From an uncultured Peptostreptococcaceae bacterium (GTDB taxonomy: Bacteria; Bacillota; Clostridia; Peptostreptococcales; Peptostreptococcaceae): DNA of 61,962 bases. Numbering within the stretch: position 1 is the stretch's first letter; every line of letters begins with the position of its first letter. This document shows positions 8,373-16,312 of this stretch, one piece after another. The stretch lies in NCBI GenBank assembly GCA_944383455.1, contig CALWPP010000009.1, forward strand, positions 1 to 61,962, read 5' to 3'. Below the pieces are notes generated by a model. That model was given only the letters and a program-made list of their open reading frames with translations. It made no database searches and was not told the DNA's origin. Made by a program: the position numbers and the translations under genes.

Positions 8373-8642
8373 TTATTTTTTTAACTCTAAAGCTCTTTCT
8401 AAAACAGCTTTATCATCACATCTTCCATAATACATCATATTTATAACTTCTACTGGTATATTGTGTGGGTCTGCTAACTCTTTTGCTTTATTTAATATAT
8501 ATCTAACTTGTGGTCCTAATAATAAAACATCACACTTTTCTATTTCTTTTTGTAAATGTACTTCTGAAATAGCCCATATTTCACATTCTAATCCTTTTTC
8601 CTTTGCAGCTTCTTGCATTTTCGTTACTAATAAACTTGTTGA
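8373..8642 (-). pseudogene. 5'-truncated PTS EIIB (lactose/cellobiose family)
   Basis: Residues from the frame around 8642 read STSLLVTKMQEAAKEKGLECEIWAIS when joined, continuing with LLGPQVRYILNKAKE and the usual C-terminus. EIIB of this family begins with a beta strand and a Cys loop of the form CSAGMSTS; here homology starts exactly at STS, and a stop codon lies three codons before it. The phosphorylated cysteine is therefore missing and the protein cannot carry phosphate. An internal ATG at 8618 could give an 81-residue product, but no good ribosome binding site precedes it. No EIIA gene is seen. The fragment marks a deletion between the operator region and codon 12 or so. Confidence 0.8.
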
Positions 8643-8657
8643 TTTATGTTAATTTAA

Positions 8658-8733
8658 AAATTTGTACCTACAATGTTAAAATCATTATATACTATGATTT
8701 TTATTTTGTAAACGTTTTTATAAAATTTGTACC
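8658..8733 (-). promoter_or_regulatory. Two identical 11-mers, candidate GntR operators
   Basis: AAATTTGTACC occurs at 8658-8668 and again at 8723-8733, in the former control region of the PTS operon and next to the GntR-family gene. Repeated sites at this place suit binding by that regulator. Inference only. Confidence 0.4.
8706..8720. promoter_or_regulatory. Candidate catabolite-responsive element (cre)
   Basis: TTGTAAACGTTTTTA matches the Bacillus-type CcpA consensus WTGNAARCGNWWWCA at all but one position. It lies upstream of the sugar PTS operon, a usual place for CcpA control. Confidence 0.45.
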
Positions 8734-8762
8734 AATAATTTTTTAGATATAAAAATAACATA

Positions 8763-8797
8763 AAAAAAGATTTCTATAAATTTATAGAAATCTTTTT
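8763..8797. terminator. Terminator of the GntR-family gene
   Basis: A long stem AAAAGATTTCTATAA/TTATAGAAATCTTTT ends in T-runs on both strands. It directly follows the stop of the regulator gene at 8800. Confidence 0.85.
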
Positions 8798-8799
8798 AC

Positions 8800-9516
8800 T
8801 TAAAATTTAGAATTAGATAAAAATGCTAGTTTAAAACTTTTGTAATTTATTATATCTTTTGAGTAGTCAAAAATTTTTCCATTATTTAAGTATGCTTTAT
8901 TTTCGCTAACTAAACATATATTATTTTCTAATTCTAAAACTTTTGCATCTTCTTTATCTATACTTTCACATGATATAACTCTATCCGCAACGCTAATACC
9001 TAGACCTAAATCATTCATTATATATTCATATATAGATTTTTTAGCTATATCTTCATCTAAATATGTTATATATTCTTTATTAAAATATGAATATTCTATA
9101 CAGTATATTTTATCATCAATGTATCTTATTCTATTTACAAAATATATATCTGTATTAATATCACATTTCATTTTTTTTGAAAGATACTCATCACTTTTTA
9201 TAATCTTAAAATCAATAAGCTCTGTTCTTACCAATCTTTTGCCTGAAAATCCTTTGGTAAGTCCATACATTGTATGTAAGTTTATAATATCAAAATTAGC
9301 ATCTTCATTATCTCTAACAAAAACACCACTACCTTGTATTTGATAAAGATAGCCTCTTTTTACAAGATTATCAATAGCTTTTCTGACAGTATTTCTACTT
9401 ACATTAAATCTTTTTCCTATTTCTTCTTCAGTAGGAATTTTTCCAGTGTCTTTATATATTCCTTCTAATATTTCCTTTTCTAATACATCTGACACCATTT
9501 TATATTTAACAACCAT
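8800..9516 (-). CDS. GntR-family (HutC/UTRA) transcriptional regulator of the sugar operon
   Basis: The 238-residue protein has an N-terminal winged helix (residues about 8-70, with IPTEEEIGKRFNVSRNTVRKAI) and a C-terminal UTRA ligand-binding domain (about 85-232). UTRA regulators bind phosphorylated sugars and control nearby PTS operons. The gene stands directly upstream of the decayed PTS/GH4/chbG set, so that is the likely target. It is separated from it by a terminator. The effector is unknown. It appears full length. Confidence 0.88.
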   Translation of the reverse strand: MVVKYKMVSDVLEKEILEGIYKDTGKIPTEEEIGKRFNVSRNTVRKAIDNLVKRGYLYQIQGSGVFVRDNEDANFDIINLHTMYGLTKGFSGKRLVRTELIDFKIIKSDEYLSKKMKCDINTDIYFVNRIRYIDDKIYCIEYSYFNKEYITYLDEDIAKKSIYEYIMNDLGLGISVADRVISCESIDKEDAKVLELENNICLVSENKAYLNNGKIFDYSKDIINYKSFKLAFLSNSKF

Positions 9517-9539
9517 AATAAAAAATATCCCCCAATATT

Positions 9540-10715
9540 TTAATCAAACTCTAACTCTTCAACTTCCATATTATTAATTGCATCTTGAATTAATTTTTCA
9601 ATATCAAGATTTTGTTCTGATTTTTCTATTCTATCAAGCTTTGGCTTTGTTAAAGGCTTAGTTGGTGCAAAAACTGTACAACAATCTTGCTCTGGTTCTA
9701 TTGATGTTTCAAAAGTTCCTATTTTTTGTGCAATATCGACTATCTCAGTTTTATCCATTGCGATTAAAGGTCTAAATACAGGTATACTTACTGATGAATT
9801 TGTACAAGTTAAGCCTTCTATCGTTTGAGAAGCTACTTGCCCAATACTCTCTCCTGTAACTAAAGCATTACAATATCTCTTGTTTGCTATTTCTTCTGCT
9901 ATTCTCATCATAAATCTTCTAGATATTATAGTCATTTCTTCATCTTTACATTTTGATGCAATAGCTTTTTGAATTTCTATTATATTTACTTTATGAAGTC
10001 TAATTTTTCCACAATATTTTGAAAGTATCTTCACTAAATCTCTAACCTTTTCTTGAGATTTTTCATTAGTAAACGGATAACTATGAAAATGAACGCATTC
10101 TAAGTCCATTCCTCTTTTTGCAACCATCCAAGATGCAACAGGCGAGTCTATCCCACCAGATAAAAGTGATAATGCTCTTCCATTAGTTCCAAGAGGAAGT
10201 CCACCATAACCTTTTATAGTGTCTGCATATACTAAAACATGATTTTCTCTTAACTCACAACTGATTTTAACTTCTGGATTTTTAACATCAACTGCTATTT
10301 TATCCTTAACTTGAGAAACTAAATAACCACCAATATCAAGACTCATTTGTTGGGAAGTTAACTCAAAATTTTTATCTCCTCTTCTTGAATCAACTTTAAA
10401 AGTTTTGTATCCTTGTTCGATTTTTTCATTTAAAACTAAAAGTGCTATTTCTTTTAATTTATTATAATCTTTTTCTCCTCTTACTGCAGGACAAACTCCA
10501 ACTATACCAAATACTTTTCTAACTTCTTCAACTACTTCTTCATAATCATAATCTTCTAAATCTACATATATTCTTCCATATTCTTTATAAACTTTAAAAT
10601 CTCCTAAAGGGCTTAATATATTTTTTATATTTTTTATTAACTTATTTTCAAATAAGTATCTATTTTTTCCTTTTACTCCGATTTCTCCGTATTTAGCTAT
10701 TAATATATTATACAT
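9540..10715 (-). CDS. thiI: ThiI, tRNA 4-thiouridine synthase / thiazole sulfur carrier enzyme
   Basis: The 391-residue protein has an N-terminal ferredoxin-like plus THUMP RNA-binding region (about 1-165) and a PP-loop ATPase ([15 protein letters not shown] near residue 180). It adenylates U8 of tRNA for thiolation. It lacks the C-terminal rhodanese domain found in E. coli ThiI, as is usual in Firmicutes, where a dedicated cysteine desulfurase hands on sulfur. That desulfurase is the gene immediately upstream, one base apart (stop at 10717, this start at 10715), so they are co-translated. AGGAG precedes the ATG. Confidence 0.95.
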   Translation of the reverse strand: MYNILIAKYGEIGVKGKNRYLFENKLIKNIKNILSPLGDFKVYKEYGRIYVDLEDYDYEEVVEEVRKVFGIVGVCPAVRGEKDYNKLKEIALLVLNEKIEQGYKTFKVDSRRGDKNFELTSQQMSLDIGGYLVSQVKDKIAVDVKNPEVKISCELRENHVLVYADTIKGYGGLPLGTNGRALSLLSGGIDSPVASWMVAKRGMDLECVHFHSYPFTNEKSQEKVRDLVKILSKYCGKIRLHKVNIIEIQKAIASKCKDEEMTIISRRFMMRIAEEIANKRYCNALVTGESIGQVASQTIEGLTCTNSSVSIPVFRPLIAMDKTEIVDIAQKIGTFETSIEPEQDCCTVFAPTKPLTKPKLDRIEKSEQNLDIEKLIQDAINNMEVEELEFD

Positions 10716-10716
10716 T

Positions 10717-11865
10717 TTATCTCCTTTTTCTTCCTATAATTAGTCTTAAATCATCTACCGATTCTTTTAGTATTTCAACAGCTTTTAATATTTCTTCCCT
10801 TGTAGTCATACTAGATAGACTAAACCTAATAGCACCTTCTATTTCTTCATTTGAAAGACCCATAGCATTTAAAACATGACTACCTTTTTTCTTTGAAGAA
10901 CATGCAGAACCTATTGAAACATACATATTTTTTTGTTCTAAGTAATGAATAAGTACCTCACCTTTTATACCATAAAAGGAAACATTTAAAATATGACAAA
11001 CACCTTCATCACTTGAATTTATTTTAATATTTTCTATATTTTTTATTATTTCTTCTTTTAATAAATTTTTTAAATCTTTAATTCTTTCTATTTTTTCATC
11101 TAAATCTGTGTTTACTATTTTTATAGCCTCGCCAAGACCATAAATCCCTGGAGTGTTCTCAGTACCTGAACGAAGTCCTAACTCTTGATTTCCACCAGTT
11201 AATAAAGCCTTTATTTTGATACCTTCTTTTATATACATAAAACCTATTCCCTTAGGTCCATGAATTTTATGAGCACTAACACTTAAAAAATCTATATTAT
11301 ATTTTGAAGGCTTAAAGTTTATTTTTGAATAAGATTGAACACAGTCAACATGAAAATAAATTTTTTCGTCTAAAGTTTTTAGGTGTTTACCAATTTCTTC
11401 TATAGGTTGTATGCTACCAACTTCATTATTAACATGCATTATAGTTATAAGAGAAGTATTTTTTTTTATTGATGATTTTAATTCTTCTATATTTATAATT
11501 CCTTTTTTATTTACTTTTAAGTATGTAACTTCATATCCATCGTCTTCTAAACATTTTAATGTATTTAAAACAGAAGGATGTTCTATTTCTGTTGTTATTA
11601 TGTGATTTTTTCTTTTGTTTATAACTCCTCTTATTATTGAGTTATTTGATTCTGTTGCACCAGATGTAAAAAATATTTCTTTTTCTTTTACATTAAGTGT
11701 TTTTGCTATATTTTTTCTTATCTCTTTTATATTTTTTTCAACTTCAATCCCTTTTTTATAAAGAGATGAAGGATTATAGTAATCATACTCTAAGGAGTAA
11801 ATCATTTTATCAACTACTTCTTTATAAGGCTTTGTAGTAGCACTATTATCTAAGTAAATTTCCAA
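10717..11865 (-). CDS. Cysteine desulfurase (NifS/IscS family), ThiI partner
   Basis: The 382-residue PLP enzyme has [10 protein letters not shown] near residue 67, HVDCVQS near 180, [10 protein letters not shown] near 200 (Schiff-base lysine), RSGTEN near 233 and the mobile-loop cysteine in SIGSACSS near 325. It takes sulfur from cysteine. The adjacent thiI suggests it is the NifZ-type enzyme dedicated to tRNA thiolation, not Fe-S cluster assembly; no iscU is nearby. The start is a TTG at 11865 with AAGG...GGTG upstream and no competing ATG. Confidence 0.93.
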   Translation of the reverse strand: MEIYLDNSATTKPYKEVVDKMIYSLEYDYYNPSSLYKKGIEVEKNIKEIRKNIAKTLNVKEKEIFFTSGATESNNSIIRGVINKRKNHIITTEIEHPSVLNTLKCLEDDGYEVTYLKVNKKGIINIEELKSSIKKNTSLITIMHVNNEVGSIQPIEEIGKHLKTLDEKIYFHVDCVQSYSKINFKPSKYNIDFLSVSAHKIHGPKGIGFMYIKEGIKIKALLTGGNQELGLRSGTENTPGIYGLGEAIKIVNTDLDEKIERIKDLKNLLKEEIIKNIENIKINSSDEGVCHILNVSFYGIKGEVLIHYLEQKNMYVSIGSACSSKKKGSHVLNAMGLSNEEIEGAIRFSLSSMTTREEILKAVEILKESVDDLRLIIGRKRR

Positions 11866-11991
11866 ATAAAAACACCGACCTTATTATAAATTTATTATAA
11901 ATTTTTATTATACCATTACTTTAGTATTTTTTAAATATTACAAATATGAATAATAATTCACTTTCTGTAATCTGCAAATATATTGATTAAT

Positions 11992-12018
11992 TTGTCAATT
12001 TTTGTTATTATTTATACA
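11992..12018 (+). promoter_or_regulatory. Promoter of tandem RNA 1
   Basis: TTGTCA, a 15-base spacer and TATACA form a sigma-A-like promoter. The same arrangement with the same spacer length and a nearly identical downstream half recurs at 12217. Confidence 0.55.
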
Positions 12019-12019
12019 T

Positions 12020-12131
12020 AGTTATCTCCCCTTAAGATAACTTTTATCAAAATCTATATTCCCGACATACCCATTTAAATAAATACTCTATATTTATATT
12101 TACCTACTTCTATGAAGTAGGTTTCTATTTT
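12020..12131 (+). ncRNA. Candidate C-rich small RNA, copy 1 of a tandem pair
   Basis: Just after the promoter comes a hairpin AGTTATCT/AGATAACT (12020-12027 with 12035-12042) with loop CCCCTTA. Then a single-stranded AT-rich stretch carries TTCCCGACATACCC (about 12059-12072). It ends in an intrinsic terminator (stem ACCTACTTC/GAAGTAGGT, 12102-12122, then TTCTATTTT). The second copy has the same plan with compensating base changes in the first stem (GGTTATC/GATAACC), which supports a conserved RNA structure. C-rich loops of this kind are used by Gram-positive sRNAs to bind Shine-Dalgarno sequences. I do not recognise a named family. No open frame is present. Confidence 0.65.
12102..12131 (+). 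terminator. Terminator of tandem RNA 1
   Basis: Nine-bp stem ACCTACTTC/GAAGTAGGT with a three-base loop, then a T-rich tail on the plus strand. Confidence 0.75.
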
Positions 12132-12216
12132 GGTAAACAATAATTATAAAATATAAATATTAATTTTATTTTATAAAAAGTTTTATATAAATTTTTTCAA
12201 AAAAGTATTGCTTTTT

Positions 12217-12243
12217 TTGTCGTTTATTGTTATTATTTATACA
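12217..12243 (+). promoter_or_regulatory. Promoter of tandem RNA 2
   Basis: TTGTCG, a 15-base spacer and TATACA; the last nine spacer bases and the -10 are identical to those of the promoter at 11992. Confidence 0.55.
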
Positions 12244-12389
12244 TGGTTATCCCCCTGATAACCTTAATTAAAATCTCTATTCCCAATACCCCTTTTGAAT
12301 GGATAAATTGTATATCCATTTCTAATAAGATGTAACGGAAACATCTTATTAGACAAAGAAGAGCTTTTCCCCAAGCTCTTCTTTTTTAT
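12244..12389 (+). ncRNA. Candidate C-rich small RNA, copy 2 of a tandem pair
   Basis: A 5' hairpin GGTTATC/GATAACC (12245-12251 with 12257-12263) has loop CCCCT, followed by the conserved AAAATCT...TATTCCC...ACCCC stretch (about 12270-12293). Two further hairpins (12298-12320, and a 13-bp perfect stem 12321-12333 with 12341-12353) are not in copy 1. It ends in a strong terminator (12356-12389). The first about 70 bases align with copy 1 and the rest does not, so the 5' part is the conserved functional unit. The RNA is convergent with the helicase gene at 12386. Confidence 0.65.
12356..12389. terminator. Terminator of tandem RNA 2, shared with the convergent helicase gene
   Basis: An 11-bp stem AAGAAGAGCTT/AAGCTCTTCTT with loop TTCCCC is followed by TTTTATA on the plus strand. 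On the minus strand it sits at the stop of the helicase gene with a weaker T-run. Confidence 0.8.
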
Positions 12390-14428
12390 ATTTTTTTAAT
12401 TATTTCTTTTAATAAACAAATTCTTGAATTAAGTTCTCTTATTTTATCCCTAAATTTTATTTTTAATGTTCCCTCACTATGTTCTATAACCTCACCGTCT
12501 TTAAATGTTTTATGGTAAATTTTATCTCCTACGTTTATTTCATTAATTTCTTTTGATGTTATCTCTTTTATTTCATTAACAAATCTTGATGCAAAAACTC
12601 TTTTTCCATATTTGTTTTTTAATGTACTTAAATATAAATTTTCTTCAGCACGAGTTAGTGCAACATACATCAATCTTCTTTCTTCTTCTATTTGTTCTAT
12701 TTTTATCTTCTCATCTTCTATTTCATAACTTTTTTCGTGAGGAATAGTTCCTTCATTACAACCAACAACATATACATTTTTAAACTCTAATCCTTTTGAG
12801 CTATGCATAGTTGTAAATACTACTCCATCAATAAAATTATTCTTTTTTGTATTTTCTAACTCTTTTTTTACGTTTTCTATATGTTCTAAATAAGCCTCAA
12901 TTGATTTAAAATTTGATGATGAGCTTTCTACCTCATTTAATGTATCTATTAATGAGTTGGTCTTAATTTTTCTATTGCTACAGTAATCTAAAATATATTT
13001 ATCATAATCAAGAGTTGTCCTTATATAAGATATCGCATCTTTTGGAGAAAGATTTTTTATGTATTCTAAATCAGTCATTAAGTCTTTTAAAGTTTCTATT
13101 TGCTTTTTATGAAGGTCATATTCATTAATTAAAGAATTGAATATATTTCTACTTTCTTTTACTGAGTTTAGGGTTTCTCTTGAAATGTATCTAAATGGTT
13201 TATTTATTATTCTCAAAAATTCTTTATTTAATTTAGGGTTAAGAGATAATTTTAAATAAGCTAAAATATCTTGACTTGCCCAGTGATCATATATAGTAAT
13301 TATAGAATCTTTCATAACAAAAGGTATTCTTTTATCTAAAAAAACATCAACTAAAGCTCTTGATTGCATATTTGTTCTATAAATTATAGAAAAATCACTA
13401 TAGTTATAATCATACTTATTTATTTTATCTAAAATATCATTTGCTATTTTTTTAGCCTCATCTTCACTATCTTCACATTCAATACAATTAAAATCTGCTC
13501 CACTTTCTTTACTACATTTTATTGTTTTTTCGTATCTATTTTTATTTTGTTTTATAAGTTTATTAGAAATATCTACTATTTCTTTTTTTGACCTATAATT
13601 TATATCAAGAAATATTTTAGTTGTATTTTTAAAATAGTTTTCAAAATTAAGTAAAAAATCTGGTCTTGAACCTCTAAATCCATATATACTTTGGTCTTCA
13701 TCACCTACTACAAAAATATTATTATTTGGACTTGAAATCAGTTTTATAGCTTCAAATTGGACTTTATTTATATCCTGAAATTCATCTATTAAAATATATT
13801 TATAATTGTTTCTTACTTTTTCTAATATATTTTTGTTTTCTTTTAACAAAAAATACGTATTAATTAACATATCATCAAAATCTATTTTATTAATATTAGT
13901 TTTGTATTCTTCATACATTTTATAAATATTTTTAATTTCTTCTTTACTTAAAATTTCAGAAGAAAAATCTTCTATATTCATAAGTTCATTTTTAATAAAA
14001 GAAATTTCATTTATAACTTGTCCTAAAGTTTCATCATCTTCGGAGTTTTCTATATTTAAATTTTTTAGTATATTTTTAATTCCAGTTCTTTTAGTTTTTT
14101 CATCTAGTATACTATCGAGCGTATATCCTTTAAAATTCCTTAAAATCTTAAAAAATATTGAATGGAAAGTCCCAAAATTAACATTTTCAATTCTTTTATC
14201 ATCAAAAAGCTTTACCGCTCTATTTTTCATTTCTGTTGATGATGCTTTTGTAAAACTTATAGCTAATACATTTTTAGGATTTATATTTTTATTTATAACC
14301 ATATTATTAATCCTATAAGTTATAACTCTTGTTTTTCCAGAACCAGGACCTGCTAAAACCATACAAGAACCATTTAAATGATTTACTGCTTCTAATTGAT
14401 TTTCGTTTAAACTTTCTAAATTCATCAT
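12386..14428 (-). CDS. UvrD/PcrA-like superfamily 1 DNA helicase
   Basis: The protein of about 680 residues has the SF1A helicase motifs in order: Q-motif NENQLEAV, Walker A AGPGSGKTRV near residue 30, LIDEFQDIN (Walker B) near 215, GDEDQSIYGFRG near 243, TMHSSKGLEFKNVY near 545 and VALTRAEENLYLS near 600. The C-terminus has the small PcrA-type GDKIYHKTFKDGEV module that contacts RNA polymerase. It unwinds DNA 3' to 5' in repair. The ATG at 14428 fits AGGGTGA five bases upstream; a GTG nine bases earlier lies inside that site. It is shorter than typical PcrA, and no ligA or pcrB is nearby, so it may be a second UvrD paralogue. Confidence 0.9.
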   Translation of the reverse strand: MMNLESLNENQLEAVNHLNGSCMVLAGPGSGKTRVITYRINNMVINKNINPKNVLAISFTKASSTEMKNRAVKLFDDKRIENVNFGTFHSIFFKILRNFKGYTLDSILDEKTKRTGIKNILKNLNIENSEDDETLGQVINEISFIKNELMNIEDFSSEILSKEEIKNIYKMYEEYKTNINKIDFDDMLINTYFLLKENKNILEKVRNNYKYILIDEFQDINKVQFEAIKLISSPNNNIFVVGDEDQSIYGFRGSRPDFLLNFENYFKNTTKIFLDINYRSKKEIVDISNKLIKQNKNRYEKTIKCSKESGADFNCIECEDSEDEAKKIANDILDKINKYDYNYSDFSIIYRTNMQSRALVDVFLDKRIPFVMKDSIITIYDHWASQDILAYLKLSLNPKLNKEFLRIINKPFRYISRETLNSVKESRNIFNSLINEYDLHKKQIETLKDLMTDLEYIKNLSPKDAISYIRTTLDYDKYILDYCSNRKIKTNSLIDTLNEVESSSSNFKSIEAYLEHIENVKKELENTKKNNFIDGVVFTTMHSSKGLEFKNVYVVGCNEGTIPHEKSYEIEDEKIKIEQIEEERRLMYVALTRAEENLYLSTLKNKYGKRVFASRFVNEIKEITSKEINEINVGDKIYHKTFKDGEVIEHSEGTLKIKFRDKIRELNSRICLLKEIIKKI

Positions 14429-14487
14429 ACATATCACCCTAAAATTTAATATTAAACACTTTTATATTTTGAAATTTATTACTTTTA

Positions 14488-14521
14488 AAAACAAAAAAGA
14501 CTATCTAAAAAGATAGTCTTT
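14488..14521 (-). terminator. Terminator of tRNA-Ser
   Basis: Stem AAAGACTATCT/AGATAGTCTTT (14496-14506 with 14511-14521), then TTTTTTGTTTTT on the minus strand, just after the tRNA. Confidence 0.85.
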
Positions 14522-14525
14522 GAAC

Positions 14526-14618
14526 TGGCGGAGAAGGAGGGATTCGAACCCTCGCACCAGTTTTACCCAGCCTAAACCCTTAGCAGGGGTTCCTCTTTAG
14601 CCACTTGAGTACTTCTCC
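14526..14618 (-). tRNA. tRNA-Ser (anticodon GCU)
   Basis: On the minus strand the 93-base RNA begins GGAGAAG and ends CTTCTCC-G-CCA with the CCA encoded. The anticodon arm AACCC-CTGCTAA-GGGTT gives GCU. A long variable arm and the TTCGAAT T-loop are present, as expected for serine tRNA. Confidence 0.97.
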
Positions 14619-14670
14619 GTATTTATAACTTATTATATAATAAGTTATTTTTATAGTCAAGTAAATTTTT

Positions 14671-14692
14671 AGAAAAAGGGAATATATCCCTT
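14671..14692 (-). terminator. Terminator after folD
   Basis: Short stem AAAGGGA/TCCCTT overlapping the folD stop, followed on the minus strand by TTTTTCTAAAAATTT. Confidence 0.6.
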
Positions 14693-15551
14693 ATTCTAAA
14701 TTATTTTGTTGTTTACAAGCTTTTATAGTATGCTTTGCTAAAATAGAAGTAGTTACAGAACCAACTCCCCCTGGAACTGGAGTAATATATCCTACATTTT
14801 CTAAAACATCATCAAAATCAACATCACCACAAAGTTTATTATTAGAGTCAACATTTATTCCAACATCAATAACAACTGCATCTTCTTTTATGTACTCTTT
14901 ATTTATAATTTTAGCTTTTCCAATTGCAACAACTAGAATATCTGAATTTTTTGTTATACTCTTTAAGTCTTTACTCTTTGAATGACAAGTTGTAACTGTT
15001 GCGTGTTCATTTAAAAGTAATATAGAACACGGCTTTCCAACAACCATACTACGACCTAACACACAAACGTTAGCCCCTTCTAAATTTATATTATAATATT
15101 TTAATATTTCAATTACTGCAGTTGGAGTACAAGGTGTAAAGCCACTTTTATCATTTTCAATTAATTTAGATAAATTTATTGGATTAAAACAATCAACATC
15201 TTTATCTGGAGATATTTTATATTTTATTAAATTTTCATCTAAATTTTTTGGAAGTGGTCTTAAACAAAGTATTCCACTTACACTTTTGTCATTATTTAAT
15301 TTTTCTAATACCTCTATATATTCTTTATTTGATATACTTTCATCTAATTTTATTACTTCAAAATCAATACCAATACTTTCGCATCTTTTTGATGCCCCTT
15401 TTTCATAAGATATATCATCAGGTCTTTCACCAACTCTTATTACTGAGAGTTTTGGGGTTATATTTTTTTTATTTAGTAAATCTACATCTTTCTTTAAATT
15501 TTCTGTAATACTATCTGCTACATTCTTTCCTTTTAATAATTTATCTGCCAT
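14691..15551 (-). CDS. folD: FolD, methylene-THF dehydrogenase / methenyl-THF cyclohydrolase
   Basis: The 286-residue protein has the FolD signature YEKGASKRCESIGI near residue 49 with the catalytic lysine. It also has CLRPLPKNLDE near 97, a Rossmann NAD(P)-binding VLGRSMVVGKP near 165, and PVPGGVGSVTTSIL near 262. It interconverts methylene-, methenyl- and formyl-THF. It follows fchA by 35 bases and the two are probably one operon, with fhs next upstream. Together the three run the folate C1 branch used for purine synthesis, formate assimilation or amino acid fermentation. Confidence 0.95.
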   Translation of the reverse strand: MADKLLKGKNVADSITENLKKDVDLLNKKNITPKLSVIRVGERPDDISYEKGASKRCESIGIDFEVIKLDESISNKEYIEVLEKLNNDKSVSGILCLRPLPKNLDENLIKYKISPDKDVDCFNPINLSKLIENDKSGFTPCTPTAVIEILKYYNINLEGANVCVLGRSMVVGKPCSILLLNEHATVTTCHSKSKDLKSITKNSDILVVAIGKAKIINKEYIKEDAVVIDVGINVDSNNKLCGDVDFDDVLENVGYITPVPGGVGSVTTSILAKHTIKACKQQNNLE

Positions 15552-15586
15552 AATTTTTCCTCTGTTAATTTTATAAAATTTTAAAT

Positions 15587-16204
15587 CTATTTATTTATTA
15601 TACTTAAGACTTCATCATATACTCTATCACAAATTTTTATTCCATCATTTACTATTTCATCAATTTCATTTTTTATTTGTTGTTTATAATCTTCGTCTTT
15701 TAGACTATTAATATTTATAAGTATATTTAATTTTGCACTAAGTAAACTCGCTCTTAAACTCGAAATTCCAACACCTATATCACTTATTGCAAGTATTGTA
15801 GTTTTTCCAAGTATTCTTTCGTGAAGTTTAATAGCTTCATAAGAAATTTTTAAAACTTCAAGTGGGGCTTTCGATGCAAGTTTTAAACAATTTTGCATAG
15901 TTTCTTCTTTTATTTTCTTTTCTTCTTCAGTATTTGCTTTTAGTGAATATGCTTTTGAAAGAGGTAAAAAATTTTCCTCATCTTCTTTTATAAGTTCTAA
16001 TAATCTATTTTGTAATTTATTAGTTTTTTCTAATATTTCTAAAATTTCGCTTTCATATTCCTCATATTTTTTTTTGCCAATTGTTAAGTTGCATACCATT
16101 GAGCAAAGAGCTACACCTATTGCACCAACTAAACTTGATGCTCCTCCTCCTCCAGGAGTTGGTGATTTTGATGATAATTTTTCTACAAATTCAAAATAAG
16201 TCAT
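15587..16204 (-). CDS. fchA: FchA, methenyl-THF cyclohydrolase (cyclodeaminase family)
   Basis: About 205 residues of an all-helical protein with SPTPGGGGASSLVGAIG near residue 14, the hallmark of the formiminotransferase-cyclodeaminase / FchA family. In clostridia a stand-alone protein of this size next to fhs and folD acts as methenyl-THF cyclohydrolase. The ATG at 16204 is supported by GGAGGG seven bases upstream; a TTG five codons earlier lies inside that site. A terminator hairpin separates it from fhs, so it may have its own promoter or depend on read-through. Its activity overlaps that of FolD. Confidence 0.88.
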   Translation of the reverse strand: MTYFEFVEKLSSKSPTPGGGGASSLVGAIGVALCSMVCNLTIGKKKYEEYESEILEILEKTNKLQNRLLELIKEDEENFLPLSKAYSLKANTEEEKKIKEETMQNCLKLASKAPLEVLKISYEAIKLHERILGKTTILAISDIGVGISSLRASLLSAKLNILININSLKDEDYKQQIKNEIDEIVNDGIKICDRVYDEVLSIINK

Positions 16205-16265
16205 AAATTTTCCCTCCAAATAATAATCTTTTATTATTTTGCCAAGTATTATTTACTTTGTAAAC

Positions 16266-16308
16266 AAAAATATACTCTCTTTATAAAAATAATAAAGAGA
16301 GTATATTT
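16266..16308 (-). terminator. Terminator between fhs and fchA
   Basis: A 14-bp perfect stem TATACTCTCTTTAT/ATAAAGAGAGTATA is followed on the minus strand by TTTTTGTTTAC, directly after the fhs stop. Confidence 0.85.
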
Positions 16309-16312
16309 AATA

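Noticed and set aside
12020..12389. CRISPR or riboswitch for the helicase
   Set aside because: Only two units, unlike lengths, each with promoter and terminator, and directed against the helicase gene.
15248..15508. 86-codon plus-strand frame inside folD
   Set aside because: Reverse shadow of folD, with Leu/Phe-rich nonsense composition.
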